Shown here piece by piece: positions 45,164 to 56,600 of a stretch of 64,000 nucleotides of DNA. Each line of letters begins with the position of its first letter. The first letter of the stretch is position 1. The DNA is from a virus: IMG/VR virus record IMGVR_UViG_3300033388_006651, positions 62,001 through 126,000 of that record; one strand, written 5' to 3'. A program made the position numbers and the translations under genes. Below the pieces are notes generated by a model. The model was not told the DNA's origin and made no database searches. It saw only the letters and a list, made by a program, of their open reading frames with translations.

Positions 45164-45613
45164 GTGGGAAATTTCGTCCGCAAACGAATGCGGGTCCTCA
45201 AGTACCTGCCAAAGAAACTGTTCGGCTTCGTCGTGGATGACGAGGGCCAACAGGTGTTCTTCCACATCCGTGCCTTCAAGTGGGGAGATTTCCCCACGAA
45301 CCCCCCACCGATCATCGGTGAGGAGGTCGATGTCGAGTACGACGAAGGTGGTCCCTCCAACGGGAAGGCGCCGAAGGCTCGGACCGTCTACAGGCTCTCG
45401 GAGCCCAGACCCGCCTTCGGGATCGTTGACGATTTCAACGAAAAACGTGGGTACGGGTTCATCAAATCCGAGGATGGGCGTTCCCACTATCTCCACCGTT
45501 CAGAGATGAAAGATGGCCGCCTTCCCATGCCGGGAATGGTGGTCACGTTTTTTGAGGGGTTCAAGCAAGGTCGCCCTCGAGCTTGCTACGTGAGTTTGAC
45601 GGAAGGAAGCTAG
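45164..45613 (+). CDS. Tandem cold-shock/OB-fold protein
   Basis: A 149-residue product from GTG 45164 (ATG 45188 also possible). The second half is a recognisable cold-shock domain (GIVDDFNEKRGYGFIKSED, HYLHRSEMKD) with the aromatic RNA-binding strand GYGFI. The first half (FGFVVDDEGQQVFFHIRAF) is a diverged second copy with FFHI. Two OB folds suggest single-stranded RNA/DNA binding. Confidence 0.78.
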   Translation: MGNFVRKRMRVLKYLPKKLFGFVVDDEGQQVFFHIRAFKWGDFPTNPPPIIGEEVDVEYDEGGPSNGKAPKARTVYRLSEPRPAFGIVDDFNEKRGYGFIKSEDGRSHYLHRSEMKDGRLPMPGMVVTFFEGFKQGRPRACYVSLTEGS

Positions 45614-45615
45614 AG

Positions 45616-46248
45616 ATGAGCGACAAACGCAATCCATTTGGAGGCAAGAACCCGCACGGCATGTACGTGCCCATGACCGACGAGGAGATCGAAGTCCTCC
45701 ACCGGATTGCCGAGGCCGGTGAGTTCAAGGTCGTCATCAAAGGGGAGGGTCAGAAAGGTGTATCGATCGACTGGGGCTACGTCACCGGGTTCAAGATCGG
45801 CGCCTACCCAGGTCCGGGCCGATACCAGGGAGAGCCCATCGTCACGATCGGTGACAAGCGCCTCACCTTTTTCCTTCGGATGAACTTCAACGCGCCTGTT
45901 CTCCCGCAGCCCAACTGGTTCTTCGACATGGAGGTCCACGCGATGGGGCGCCTGTTTTTCTCGCAGCGGTTTCCGACGGCCAACGGAGGCAACCCGATCC
46001 AGATCTGCGCCGGCATGTTCCACGACTTCGCCCTGGACGTGGCCATCGACCAGATCGATCCTGCTCTCGTCAAAGAGGTGAAGCCCAAAACCCTCGGTCT
46101 CACCACGAGGCATGGCAACATGCGGCTCGATTCTTTCACCCAGCGTCTTTTGCATAAAACGCAGCAGGGGGAGCAGGCGGTTCGTAAAATCACGGCCGAC
46201 GAGGCCCGTAAAGCCACTGCGGACAAGAAGAAGGCAACGGGTCAGTAA
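45616..46248 (+). CDS. Hypothetical protein
   Basis: A 210-residue protein from ATG 45616, close behind the cold-shock-like gene. Strand-rich middle (GVSIDWGYVTGFKIGAYPG, RLTFFLRMNF) and a Lys/Ala-rich C-terminal helix. No family recognised. Confidence 0.62.
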   Translation: MSDKRNPFGGKNPHGMYVPMTDEEIEVLHRIAEAGEFKVVIKGEGQKGVSIDWGYVTGFKIGAYPGPGRYQGEPIVTIGDKRLTFFLRMNFNAPVLPQPNWFFDMEVHAMGRLFFSQRFPTANGGNPIQICAGMFHDFALDVAIDQIDPALVKEVKPKTLGLTTRHGNMRLDSFTQRLLHKTQQGEQAVRKITADEARKATADKKKATGQ

Positions 46249-46278
46249 CGGTCCTATAGGGGCCCCTCTGCTAGAAGG

Positions 46279-46446
46279 ATGCTCCTCCCCAACGGCAAAA
46301 AGCCCAAGGTCATCGTGAGCCAAGGGCGCAAGAACTCCCGGATCGTGGTCTCTCCCAGAGATCCACGAAACCGGTACAAATTGCACACCACGATGCCAGC
46401 CCCAGGAGGAGTGGGGAGTATATGTCTGACCATCGGGGGATGTTGA
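46279..46446 (+). CDS. Small basic protein
   Basis: A 55-residue frame starting MLLPNGKKPKVIVSQGRKNS, basic and strand-like, overlapping the next gene. It starts just after a TATAGGGGCCCCT palindrome. Possibly real. Confidence 0.4.
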   Translation: MLLPNGKKPKVIVSQGRKNSRIVVSPRDPRNRYKLHTTMPAPGGVGSICLTIGGC

Positions 46447-47219
46447 TCCTGAAAAGGCACTTTGTCCGCAAGGCGATGGGTCTCGAGCTTGAGCTTGAGA
46501 TCACGTCCGAGGAACTTGGGCAGCTCTGGAGCGCTCACCAGGAGCTGCACATCACCCAGCTCGTGATGGGTGCGGACCAGAAGGACAAGCCCCAAGAGGC
46601 TGACATGGAGGTCGATGGCGAGTCCATGGACACCGACTGGGACGAGCCGGCTGATGATGCTTGGACGAGCGCCAAGAAGACCGCGGTCCGCAAGGTCGTG
46701 GCGTGTCTCATGAACGACGCGGCCAACCTGCCGCAGATCGGTCGCCGGGTTGATCGTATCGTCCGTCAGGTTGGGACTGCGGACATCTACTTCGACGATG
46801 GCTCTTTCGTTTCGGCTACGGTCAGCGATCCACAGCCTCGTACGAGTGAGGAGGCGGCCATCATCGAGTCCGTGTACGGGCATCCGGCTCCGGCCAAATC
46901 CTGCGGATGCAAGCAGGCGTGCACCCACAAACAAGCGGTGCCGGTCATCGACATGGTGGCGGCTGTTTACAAAAACCAGCTCCTGGGTGCGATGGACGTG
47001 CGCAAGCATGGAGCCCGGGACCCTCGGTTCTGGGGCTACAAAGTGGACGGCCCTTTCGAGCTTCACAAGCTCACTGACGTGCCGATGGACCTGGCTCGAG
47101 CCCTCACGGATTTCCCCACGCGGAAGGGTCGGTTGAGGGATCCCAGGCACGCCTGGAGGACGGTGCTGGAGCTCGCAGCGGGACGACCTTTCAAACGGGT
47201 ACAACGCCGCGCTTCGTGA
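46422..47219 (+). CDS. Hypothetical protein
   Basis: A 265-residue protein behind a GGAGGAGTGGGGAG site. The N-terminal 60 residues are helical, the middle acidic, and a CGCKQACTHK cluster near residue 165 may bind zinc. The C-terminus is basic. It precedes the fibre genes. No family recognised. Confidence 0.62.
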   Translation: MSDHRGMLILKRHFVRKAMGLELELEITSEELGQLWSAHQELHITQLVMGADQKDKPQEADMEVDGESMDTDWDEPADDAWTSAKKTAVRKVVACLMNDAANLPQIGRRVDRIVRQVGTADIYFDDGSFVSATVSDPQPRTSEEAAIIESVYGHPAPAKSCGCKQACTHKQAVPVIDMVAAVYKNQLLGAMDVRKHGARDPRFWGYKVDGPFELHKLTDVPMDLARALTDFPTRKGRLRDPRHAWRTVLELAAGRPFKRVQRRAS

Positions 47220-47346
47220 AAAGAGCCTCTCGTTTTTCGAGATAGGCGCGCTTTTTTCGCTATGCGCGATTTGAGCGCATTTTGGAGGTCCACGGGTCTC
47301 GGTTTTCGGTTGATAGGCGCCCCTCTACCAGAGAGGCAATCAACCG
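47220..47346. promoter_or_regulatory. Leader with GATAGGCGC motifs before fibre genes
   Basis: GAGATAGGCGCGC (47241) and TTGATAGGCGCCCCTCT (47310) occur twice in this short gap, the second followed by CCAGAGAGGC able to pair with it. Related palindromes precede other structural genes (46253, 61805, 61913), so this may be a late promoter or 5' leader structure. Confidence 0.45.
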
Positions 47347-48060
47347 GTGGCACAATTCTCGAACTTTGCAGCCCTACTGAACTTGGGGGGAGGCGGCGGT
47401 GGCGGTGGCGACCTGGCCAGCGTCCTTGTTACTGGGAACACCACTGGTGTTGACGATATCGAGTTCAGCTCGGGAACTGGGATCGTCACAACGGGCAATG
47501 CTGTTGGCCCTGGTTTCGATCTGGGCATCACCGCAGGAGACTCCACCGCAGGAGCCTTTGACGGCGGCGATCTCATCCTCAGTGGAGGGGCCGGCTCTGG
47601 CGGCAACCCCGATGGTGAAGTTCGCGTTGATGGCGATCTGACCGTCACGGGAACGCTGACCATGAGCAATCTGCTCGTCGGAACAGGGACGCCCGAAGGA
47701 GCGGTAGCCGCTCCGCCTTCGACGTTGTTTCAACGAACGGACGGCGACAGTTCCACCAACGCAAACCTCTACGTCAAAATGTTGGGCGTTGGAGTGACCG
47801 GGTGGGCGCCTTTGGTGCCCCCGGTCTTCGAGACATTCGTCGCGGTCGGCGTCACCACCTTCGTGACGAGTCGAGCCGTGTTCCCTGACGCCGCTGGGGT
47901 GGGCATGGAGAACATCGCTGTCTTTTGGAACGGCGTCTACCAAAGGCTGGGTGCGTTGGACGACTACACCATCGTGTTCGCCGGGGCCTTCGCCACCATC
48001 ACTTTCACTTCGCTGCCACCGAACGGTGACTTCATCACCATCCGGTACTTGCCGGCCTAA
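47347..48060 (+). CDS. Glycine-rich tail-fibre-like protein
   Basis: A 237-residue product from GTG 47347. A poly-Gly run near residue 15, then Gly/Asp/Thr repeats (GDLILSGGAGSGGNPDG) and a C-terminal strand domain (IAVFWNGVYQRLGALDDYT) typical of phage fibre tips. It shares its repeat style with the next three structural genes. Confidence 0.7.
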   Translation: MAQFSNFAALLNLGGGGGGGGDLASVLVTGNTTGVDDIEFSSGTGIVTTGNAVGPGFDLGITAGDSTAGAFDGGDLILSGGAGSGGNPDGEVRVDGDLTVTGTLTMSNLLVGTGTPEGAVAAPPSTLFQRTDGDSSTNANLYVKMLGVGVTGWAPLVPPVFETFVAVGVTTFVTSRAVFPDAAGVGMENIAVFWNGVYQRLGALDDYTIVFAGAFATITFTSLPPNGDFITIRYLPA

Positions 48061-48108
48061 TCCACTGGCAATCGTAGCCGCACTCGTAGCCGCTGCAAGA
48101 AACACACC

Positions 48109-51100
48109 ATGGCACTCGCACCCACGAATCTTGATCCCGATGGCCAAATCCGGAACATGCTCGTCTACGACGACGAGGTGCTCCCCGGCTCCGGACTCGA
48201 AGTCACTGGCGGTACGATCGAGGACAACCTCCACGGCATCATCTCGCAGATCAACCGCATCCTGAATGCGACGGCGGTTGGCAACGAATGGTGGGTCGAT
48301 ATCAACACGCCCTCCTCGTTCGAGAATGGTGCGAAGCGTGGTGTTCTTGATCTCAACACCGACCTGCACGACCTCCAGCGTAAGCGCATCCTCAAGAGGG
48401 TCAGTGCGATCGCTCTGGATGTTCCGGTCACGACTGCCGCGACCTCGACGCTGACGGGTACTGCCAACTTCGCGAACACCGAGACGGTTACGATCGACGC
48501 CAAGGTTTACACGTTCCAGACCGTTCTGACGGACGTAGACGGCAACGTGGCGATCGGTGTTGACCTTGCCACGAGTCTTTCGAACCTGGCGGGCGCCATC
48601 AACCTCACGGGTGTCGCTGGTACCGATTACGCCACGTTGATGACGCTCCACCCGACGGTGTTTTCGTCGGCGATCACGGCCACCACGATGGTGGTTACGG
48701 CCAAGACACAGGGTGCCGCTGCTGACTCCATCGTTACGACCGAGACAGGCGCCAACGCTTCATGGCCTGGCGGCACGCTTGGAGCGGGAACCGGTGGTGG
48801 TAGCACGACCGATTTCATCGTTCTGGCCAACAGCCAGCTTCCGTCCACGACCACCGCGGCCATTGGATCCGTGACGACCCTGGGTCTTGTTGTTGCGACG
48901 GCGGGATCTTTCGGGACTGCTGGTAGCCTCGACGAGGTCACTGGTGCCAATGCCCTGCAACCGAAGAACCTGTGGATCCTTGTGGATTCCGCTACCGGTG
49001 ATCCTCTGACCCGTACGGGCGGAGTTGCCGATGACACCCAGGTCTACGGACTTGCACAAAGTCAGAGTGCCATTGATGGCTCGACCATCACGGGTGGTTC
49101 CGGCAACGGTTTGCAGATCAGTTTGGTGGTCCGCGACGGTGCGGGTGCTGATCTCGAACTGATCACCGCTGGTGATGTTCCAAGCTCGGTGACGATCGAC
49201 TACGCATACGTGCGTCGTGACGCTTTCGAGGACTGCCCGGAAGAGGCATGGCTCGGTGGTGGGTTCGTCGATTCCGGTGTGTCCACCGCAACTCGTCAGG
49301 CGGCCTACGACAACCAGGGTGTTGGGGTCGTTACGACGGGTACGAACGCAACTCTCGACGTGGGTCTTGGGTTCATTTGGGAGATCGGCGATGGGGCCAG
49401 TGCGCCCGTGTTCACGGTCACCGAAGACTCGGGTGGTAGCGCGACTTCCGTAGTCATTGGAACTGCGGCGGACACGTACACGAACAATGCGCTCGATGTT
49501 GATTTCACGCAGGGTATCCAGGTCGATACCGACGCCACGATCAATCTCGGCATCACGGCGAACCAGATCGATTTCACGGCTGCCGGTAAGGTGACGGGAA
49601 CCGGCACGATGCTGTTCACGGCCGACTCGGCCAACGTCACGGTGAGCACGACGACAGGCGGCAACGTGCTCCTGAGTTCGGCGGCAGCTATTGATGCGCA
49701 AGCTGTCGGAGCGGTCACGATCGACTCTTCCGGTGGTGCGATCGGTATCGGTACGGACGCGGACACCGGAGCCGTCAATGTCGGCACCGCAGGGGCCCGT
49801 GCGGTCACGGTTGGCAGCGTCACAGCAGGCACAACGCTTCTACTCAACTCCGGTTCGGCCGGTGTTGATCTCAGTGCCCCTTCAAATCTTGGCGAACTAT
49901 TCACGCTGACCAACACGGATGGCACCAACGGCCACGCTGTTGAGATGTTCGTCAACGACGTGACCACGAACCCCGACACAGTGGGTGTTGCGGCTCCTGT
50001 TGGTTCTGTCATGTGGAAGGACTCTTCCGGTGGCGGCGTTGGTGTGGGTGAAGCGTGGCTCAAAACTGGCCCGAACGACGACGATTGGGAGCAAATCCAA
50101 ACAGGCGCTGACACCTCCAACTCGCTCCAGCAAGCTTACGTGGCTGGCAACACCATTACGGTGGACTCGACCGAAGGTGCTCTGGAGTTCATCGGCACGG
50201 TTGATGATGCGACTACGGTTCTGACTCTTACTGGTGGAAACCACACGGGTGCGACCGCTGGAAACATCCTTAACATCAGCAATGATGCCTCGGCGCTTGG
50301 CGATGCTGTCTTCATCAATAACCTTGGTGGCGGTTCCGCTATCGAGGTTCAGGATGGCGGCGTCGCGGTTATGGACATCGCAAGCACAGGTGCCGTTACG
50401 TTCACCCCGACTTCGGGAACGGATTTCACGGTTACGACGGCGGTTGCAGGCAATGTGGACATCAACGCGGGTACGGCGGTTACGATTGATGCAACGCTTG
50501 GTGGGATTTCTCTCGATGCAACGGGTGCTTCGAACTTCACGACCACTTCGGGCAGTTTGACCCTCAGCACAGCGGATTCGACGGCTGGGCAGAACGTGGT
50601 CGTCTCCGCGGGTGATTCCTCGGTGGCAGCGACAGTCGGTGGTGCTATTTCGGTCACGGCCGGTGACGGCGCAACAACCGCAGCGGGCGGCGCTCTTGAC
50701 TTGGATGCAGGTGCAGGTGGTGCAACCGGAACTGGTGGTGCTGTCACTTTTGACTCTGGTGCTGGTGGTGCAACATCCGGTGCTGGTGGTGCAATGACCT
50801 TCACCGCGGGTGCTGCGGCCACTTCGGGTGCCGGTGGTGTTTTCACCGCCACAGCAGGAGCCGGTGCTGGGAACGGCAGCGGCGGTGATATGGCCCTCGC
50901 TGCCGGCACGAACGGTGGAACTTTCCCAGGAATTGCGGGCATTGCAACCCTTACAGGTGGTGTCGGTGTAGCAGCCAGCGGAGGCGACGCGCGGTTGACA
51001 GGCGGTTCTGCGACAGTGGGCTCGGGTGGTCGTGCGCAGGTTACGGGAGGTGCTGGGGGTACTACTAACGGCGACGGAGGTGATGTTCTTGTCACAGGTG

Positions 51101-52902
51101 GTGCCGGTGGTGTGACCAACGGCCAAGGTGGCGACATCATTATTGCCAGTGGTGTCGGGGCAGGTTCTGGTGGTGACGGCACCATCGACATCGGTATCAC
51201 GGGTACTCCTCAGATCACGATCGGTGGCGCCACGATGGCGGACGGAATCAGTTTCGTTAGCGGGAGTGGCGAAGTGGACGCTTTCCTGTCTTACGACAAC
51301 TCGGCAGGCACCCTTGGCGATGCCGCCTCAATTTACATTGGCGATTCGGATCCCACGGCTGCCACTTGGGGTGCGAATAACGCTTCGGAAAGCTCTCTGT
51401 TCCACCGTGGAACGGCAACGGCCGGTGAGCTTTGGCTGAAAACGGGGGCCGCGGCAACGGCGTGGACTCGGATCGCAACGACTGCCGATACCGGCTCCAC
51501 ATTGGAAGCTGCATGGACAGCCGCAACGGGTGCGGGTGCGACTCTGGGCACTTCTGGGTTCACGGGTCGAATCACCGACACGGACATTTATCTCATCGAG
51601 ACGCTGACCACGAATGACCGGTTGCTGTCTTTGGCGGCGGTTGCAGGTGCAGATGTGGTGGGCATCGGAAACTCCATCGGGGCCTCCGTTCTTGACCTGG
51701 ACTCGGGTACAGGCGGCACGGCCATCGACTCGACGGGTTCAATCGACATCACCAGTTCTCTTGCTGGGGTTTCGATTGATGCGACGGGGGGTGGTAACTT
51801 CACCACCGTTGGTGGCGACCTGACTCTGAGCACAGGGAACACAGGTGTCGCTGCTGACGTTGTGGTCTCTGCGGGCGATTCGTCCACGGCAACCACGATT
51901 GGTGGTGGGGTCTCAGTCACAACAGGAGACGGCAACACCACAGGCGCAGGCGGTGTCCTTGCACTCACAGGTGGCCTTGGTGGAGCAACTGACGCCAGCG
52001 CTGGCGGTGCCATCAACATCACGAGTGGCTCCAGCGCAGCGGCCAACGGAAACAGCGGTGCCATCAACATCGAAGCTGGTGCCGAAACAGGCACGGGTTC
52101 CGAAGGTGCCATCAGCATCGGTGCAGTGAACGCAGGTGCGATGCTCATCGGCATCAACGGTGGCGGGGTGCGAATCGCAGATTCTTTGAGCCTTGGTTCC
52201 ACGGCGGGCATAAGCGCTACCGCGGACACCACCATCACGTTGACCACTTCGGACATCGCGGATGCTTCGGGCAGCGACATTTCGGTCAATGCGGCCACCT
52301 CTTCTGGTGCGGGCAACGACGGTGCTTCCATCCGACTCCTTCCTGGTGATGGTGGAACCACGGGTGCTCACGGTTCCGTGGATATCGACGGTGCTTTCGA
52401 TGCGGACGAAGCCTTCCTTACGCTGACGGGTAGCGGTGCTTCGGGCAACTCTGATCTCTATGCTGGTTCGACACTGCCTGCTCACACGGCGGCTGCCGGC
52501 TCGTTATACTTCCGCAACGTCGGGTCGGGCCTCACCGGAGGCTCTGTCTACGTTCAGGTTGATGCTTCTACGGCGGGTGAGGGTTCGGATTGGGAGCAAC
52601 TCGCGAGCAGTGGTGCTGCCCTCACCCGTCAGCACTTCCAAACGACGATGTTTGCGGACGTGTCGGCGGGCAGCCCCATCAACACCGCGGCCATCAACGG
52701 AACGATGCCGTCCAAGCCGGCTTCGGGTTTCACGTTCAACGACGACACGGACATGTACCTCAACGGGATCATCCTCTTCAACGGGACGGAGGTTGAGGAC
52801 GGTACGGGTGATGACATCGATGTGACCGCCATCACGGGTCCCACGTTCCGCGTCGATGACGTGATCACCATCATCTACTACACGAACTCCACTGCCGGGT
52901 AA
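48109..52902 (+). CDS. Very long glycine-rich fibre-like protein
   Basis: A 1597-residue protein. The first 110 residues form a head domain (DNLHGIISQINRILNATAV). The body is made of Gly/Ala/Thr-rich repeats such as GGALDLDAGAGGATGTGGA, likely a beta-helix or triple-stranded shaft, broken by modules around AEGELWLKTGAAATAWTRIA-type segments (several copies). The C-terminal tip ends TMFADVSAGSPIN ... VDDVITIIYYTN. Probably a virion fibre. No membrane segment or signal peptide. Confidence 0.75.
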   Translation: MALAPTNLDPDGQIRNMLVYDDEVLPGSGLEVTGGTIEDNLHGIISQINRILNATAVGNEWWVDINTPSSFENGAKRGVLDLNTDLHDLQRKRILKRVSAIALDVPVTTAATSTLTGTANFANTETVTIDAKVYTFQTVLTDVDGNVAIGVDLATSLSNLAGAINLTGVAGTDYATLMTLHPTVFSSAITATTMVVTAKTQGAAADSIVTTETGANASWPGGTLGAGTGGGSTTDFIVLANSQLPSTTTAAIGSVTTLGLVVATAGSFGTAGSLDEVTGANALQPKNLWILVDSATGDPLTRTGGVADDTQVYGLAQSQSAIDGSTITGGSGNGLQISLVVRDGAGADLELITAGDVPSSVTIDYAYVRRDAFEDCPEEAWLGGGFVDSGVSTATRQAAYDNQGVGVVTTGTNATLDVGLGFIWEIGDGASAPVFTVTEDSGGSATSVVIGTAADTYTNNALDVDFTQGIQVDTDATINLGITANQIDFTAAGKVTGTGTMLFTADSANVTVSTTTGGNVLLSSAAAIDAQAVGAVTIDSSGGAIGIGTDADTGAVNVGTAGARAVTVGSVTAGTTLLLNSGSAGVDLSAPSNLGELFTLTNTDGTNGHAVEMFVNDVTTNPDTVGVAAPVGSVMWKDSSGGGVGVGEAWLKTGPNDDDWEQIQTGADTSNSLQQAYVAGNTITVDSTEGALEFIGTVDDATTVLTLTGGNHTGATAGNILNISNDASALGDAVFINNLGGGSAIEVQDGGVAVMDIASTGAVTFTPTSGTDFTVTTAVAGNVDINAGTAVTIDATLGGISLDATGASNFTTTSGSLTLSTADSTAGQNVVVSAGDSSVAATVGGAISVTAGDGATTAAGGALDLDAGAGGATGTGGAVTFDSGAGGATSGAGGAMTFTAGAAATSGAGGVFTATAGAGAGNGSGGDMALAAGTNGGTFPGIAGIATLTGGVGVAASGGDARLTGGSATVGSGGRAQVTGGAGGTTNGDGGDVLVTGGAGGVTNGQGGDIIIASGVGAGSGGDGTIDIGITGTPQITIGGATMADGISFVSGSGEVDAFLSYDNSAGTLGDAASIYIGDSDPTAATWGANNASESSLFHRGTATAGELWLKTGAAATAWTRIATTADTGSTLEAAWTAATGAGATLGTSGFTGRITDTDIYLIETLTTNDRLLSLAAVAGADVVGIGNSIGASVLDLDSGTGGTAIDSTGSIDITSSLAGVSIDATGGGNFTTVGGDLTLSTGNTGVAADVVVSAGDSSTATTIGGGVSVTTGDGNTTGAGGVLALTGGLGGATDASAGGAINITSGSSAAANGNSGAINIEAGAETGTGSEGAISIGAVNAGAMLIGINGGGVRIADSLSLGSTAGISATADTTITLTTSDIADASGSDISVNAATSSGAGNDGASIRLLPGDGGTTGAHGSVDIDGAFDADEAFLTLTGSGASGNSDLYAGSTLPAHTAAAGSLYFRNVGSGLTGGSVYVQVDASTAGEGSDWEQLASSGAALTRQHFQTTMFADVSAGSPINTAAINGTMPSKPASGFTFNDDTDMYLNGIILFNGTEVEDGTGDDIDVTAITGPTFRVDDVITIIYYTNSTAG

Positions 52903-52917
52903 CCGGTGAACTAGGGG

Positions 52918-52942
52918 CCCCCGGTCAGTGACCGGGGGTTTT
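52918..52942 (+). terminator. Terminator after fibre gene
   Basis: CCCCCGGTC and GACCGGGGG form a 9-bp stem with a three-base loop, followed by TTTT. Confidence 0.88.
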
Positions 52943-52975
52943 CAGGGCTGTGCAAAACAAATGGGAGAAAACAAA

Positions 52976-53539
52976 ATGCCGGACGGAAACCGACTTCGAG
53001 AGCAAGTCGATGACATGACCATGCGGGCCGAAGTGAGCGCTGCCGTGGCCAAGGATCATCAAAAGATCACAATCGATCGCCAAAACCTAGCGAATCGAGA
53101 GCTCCAAAAACTGCGTCTTTTGGCGGGGGTTTTTGCGATGGGGGAACAGGTCCTTCGGCAAAAGCAGAAGAGTCTTCTCGAAGGCGACGAAACGCCCAAC
53201 GAAATCGCACTCGGTGGGCTCGAGGACGCGATCGTCAACGTGCTGGGACTTGCCAAGCAGGCCGACCGCCACATTTCACATAACGAAGGGGCTGTGGCTG
53301 CACTTCAAGCCATGGAAGAGACCTTTCGACAAAAGGCCCAGGACGCAACGTCCAGAGCCCGTGGGATGGGCGTGGTGGGGAAACGAGCCATCGGGGTCGC
53401 GGAGTCCCGGAACCCTCCCCAAACCGCTCAGGGAGCGCCTCAGAGCCTTGACCAGACACCCCTGGCCTCTTCGGCTCAGGGGGTCAGTCCCCTGTCGGGT
53501 TTTTTCGACGCGACGCCCACCGTCCGCACGTCGGACTGA
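52976..53539 (+). CDS. Helical hypothetical protein between fibre genes
   Basis: A 187-residue protein from ATG 52976 (GGGAG eight bases upstream). Long helices (MTMRAEVSAAVAKDHQKIT, LQAMEETFRQKAQDATSR) and a Pro/Gln/Ser-rich tail. It could be a fibre chaperone or virion linker by position; that is a guess. Confidence 0.6.
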   Translation: MPDGNRLREQVDDMTMRAEVSAAVAKDHQKITIDRQNLANRELQKLRLLAGVFAMGEQVLRQKQKSLLEGDETPNEIALGGLEDAIVNVLGLAKQADRHISHNEGAVAALQAMEETFRQKAQDATSRARGMGVVGKRAIGVAESRNPPQTAQGAPQSLDQTPLASSAQGVSPLSGFFDATPTVRTSD

Positions 53540-53619
53540 TTCCGCGAAAGAGCCTATGAGCCGCCCCTAAGCAGGGGTGGCCTCTAGGCGGTCACCCCGC
53601 GAACGGAGCCTAAGTAACC

Positions 53620-56600
53620 ATGGCAAACCCTCCCGCCAATCGACGCCCAGGTGTAGACGCCGACATTTTTCAAGGAACGTGGCTCCGCGGATTCGACGTG
53701 CCGGCGGGCAACAACGATCCCGCTGCGAATCCTTGCGATCTGATCATCTCGAACGGCAAAAGTCAGATCGACGAGACCGTCTCCGATCTGTACATCTGGA
53801 ACAGGACGCTAGATCGGGAACAGCCCATGTTCATCTTCGCGGTGGGGAACGACTTTACGTCCCTCGTTGCAAAGTTTGGCGTTTACGCGGGAGTTCTGCC
53901 TGATCCTAACGGGATCCTCACGGATGAGATCGGGTCGCTTTACCTTTCCAACAATCCGGCTGCTCTTTGGCAGAACCAAAACGGCGGCGACACTTGGGAA
54001 AAGATCTCCGACGACCTCGGTGGGGAGAGCCTCCAGGAGACGTTGGCCATCGGCAACGTCACCGGCGGTTTCAACCTCCAAGTCACCAACGGTGACTTCA
54101 TCATTGGTGTAGAGAACAGCACCGGTGGTACTGGCGCTGATGTCCAGGTCTTTGGTGGTCCCGCTACTGGGATAACTGGAGACGGTGGCCAAGCCGTCAT
54201 CGTCGGAGGCACTTCGGTTGGCGGCAACACGGGTGCTGTTGGGGTGTTCTCTCGAGACACCACCAACGCTGGAGTTTCAGGCAACGTTAATGTCCGTACC
54301 GGTACTTCCCTGTTGGGTGGCAACAGCGGTAGCATCGACATGCGGACTGGCAACACGGGAGCTCCTGGAATTCTCGGCGTCAGCGGTGTTTTCGGGTTCA
54401 TCGGTGGTGATTCGCTCACGACAGGTGCGCTTGGAGTAGGTGGCCAGCTCTTTGCTCGAGGTGGTAGCGCAACCGAGGACGGTCAGGGCGGCAACATGCT
54501 GCTCTACGCTGGCCATGCGGTTACCGTACCGCCAGCTCCGTTCATTCCGGTCAACGCTGCGGGACAGGGCGGCAACGTCCTTCTCCAGAGTGGCAACTCG
54601 TCCGGCACTCGGGCCGGTGGCCTTGTTGTTCTGACGGGTGGCACGGGAGGGTCGAGCGGAGGAGTCGGTGGCACCATCATTCTCGACCCCGGTGCGGGAG
54701 GTGGTGGCGCCGGTGACGGTGAGGTCGTCGCCACAAAAGTTCTGCGTGCCGACAACATCAAGCGCGGGGATTCGGATCCCAACTCAGTCGTCTCCGGCAA
54801 CGAAGGTGATGTCTACCAGCGCACGCAGGGTGGGATTGGTCAGGTGTGGGTCAACACCAACGGTTCGATCACGGGTTGGAAACAGCTCGCGTTCGCTGGT
54901 GATCTGGTTGAAGCCCTCCAGCAAATGCAGAACGGCTATGTGTCGCCGTCCATGATGGGGTTCGGAGGCACAGACGAAGAACTCTACAGTGACGTAGGAC
55001 TCTACAAGGGCCTTCGCACTGACGAAAGTCTGGGAGGCACGGTCGATGGCTCTTTCGTTGACAGTGGTCCTGTTCTCCGTTTTGCGGTCTCTGAATCAAT
55101 TGGCGCTCTAAACCAACGTGCCGGTTTGGACATGATCACATCCGGGGTCATGGGACCTGGTGTGCGTCTTGAAAATCGGTTCTTCGCTACCTTTGCGTTC
55201 AATACCCGTTCCCTGGACTCGAACACTTGCCGGTTTTTCCTTGGATTGACCGGCAACACGTTGGCGGCCCAACTGGGCACGGATCTACCTGGCGGTGATT
55301 ACATCGGGTTCATGCGCAGCAACTTGAACGCCAACTGGTTGGTGGTTCATCGTGGCGGAGGTGCCGCGAATTTTGCCAACACGGGCATCGCAAAAACCAC
55401 GACGGACGTTGATACGGACGTTTACTATTTCATCGTTGACGCCACGGATGGTTTAACTCCGCTCGTTCGGTTCTTCATTCTTGATCCGGACCTGAACGTC
55501 ATCAGTAGCATCACGGTCAATTCGGATCTTCCTGATGTCACGGCGACTGAGTTGTGGCCCGCAGTGGGTGTTCAAAACGTCAATGGTGCGGGTGGCGGAA
55601 CCTCTTTCCTCAAAATGTCCCATGCGGGCATCACCACCAAAGCGGCGACTGTTGCCCAAGGTGGGGGAACTGGCACCGGTGGCCTCACGCTTGGTCAAGT
55701 TCTCCTCAACGGGAACCAAACCGACGCCATACTCATCGAGGTCAACCAAGGTAGCGGCCTGTTGGGCGTCGTGGACGACAACGCTGGAGACGGTGCCGAT
55801 GTCCTTGTCTTCGGTGGTGCGACGACCCTGGTCGGCAACGACACTGGCGGCGTCATTGTTGCGTCCGGTAGTGCTTTCGGAGGCGGGGCCGAAGGGGCCG
55901 GAGCCACGACGGGCGCTCTCGTTCTGACATCCGGATTCCAGCTTGTTGTCACGACTCTTGGCGACACCGGCATCGTCGATATTCAGAGCGGTGACCATGC
56001 CGGCACTGATGGCACGACGGGTGACTTTTTTCTTCGTACCGGTGGTTTCACCAACGGCGCTGCGGGTACTCGGGTTCAGGGCGACATTCTGATCGCCGCT
56101 GGATCGTTCATTCCGAACACGGCAACGACCACCGGTGAGATCATCATCAAGGGTGGTAGCTCGAGCCTCACGGGCGTGGATGGTGGCGATGTCACCATCA
56201 TGTCGGGTGAGAACAATTCGGCGATCGGCGACACGGGTGACATCGACATCGAGACCTTCGATGCGAACCTGGATGGTGACTCCGGTGTCCTGGAGTTGGC
56301 CACTGGTACGGGCGGCTCGAACGCTGGTGACTCGGGTTTCCTTACACTCGCAACTGGGGCCGCGATTGCCGGCAGTTCTGGCGCCATCGGATTCGGTACG
56401 GGTGCTGCGGGTAACGGCGCAGCCGGCGGCATCCTGATGCTTATCGGTGACAGCACCGTGGGGAATGGTAGCGCAATCGCTCTGTTCTCCGGCACCACCA
56501 CGGACGCGGCTGGTTTTGGTGGAGACATCGAATTTACTCCGGGCACCGGTCCTCTTGGGGACGGTGCGGTCATCATCAACGGCAAGTTGACGGTCACGGG

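Noticed and set aside
47374-48651. 425-residue open frame on the minus strand
   Set aside because: Shadow of two fibre genes; spans the gap between them and lacks any recognisable domain or ribosome-binding site.
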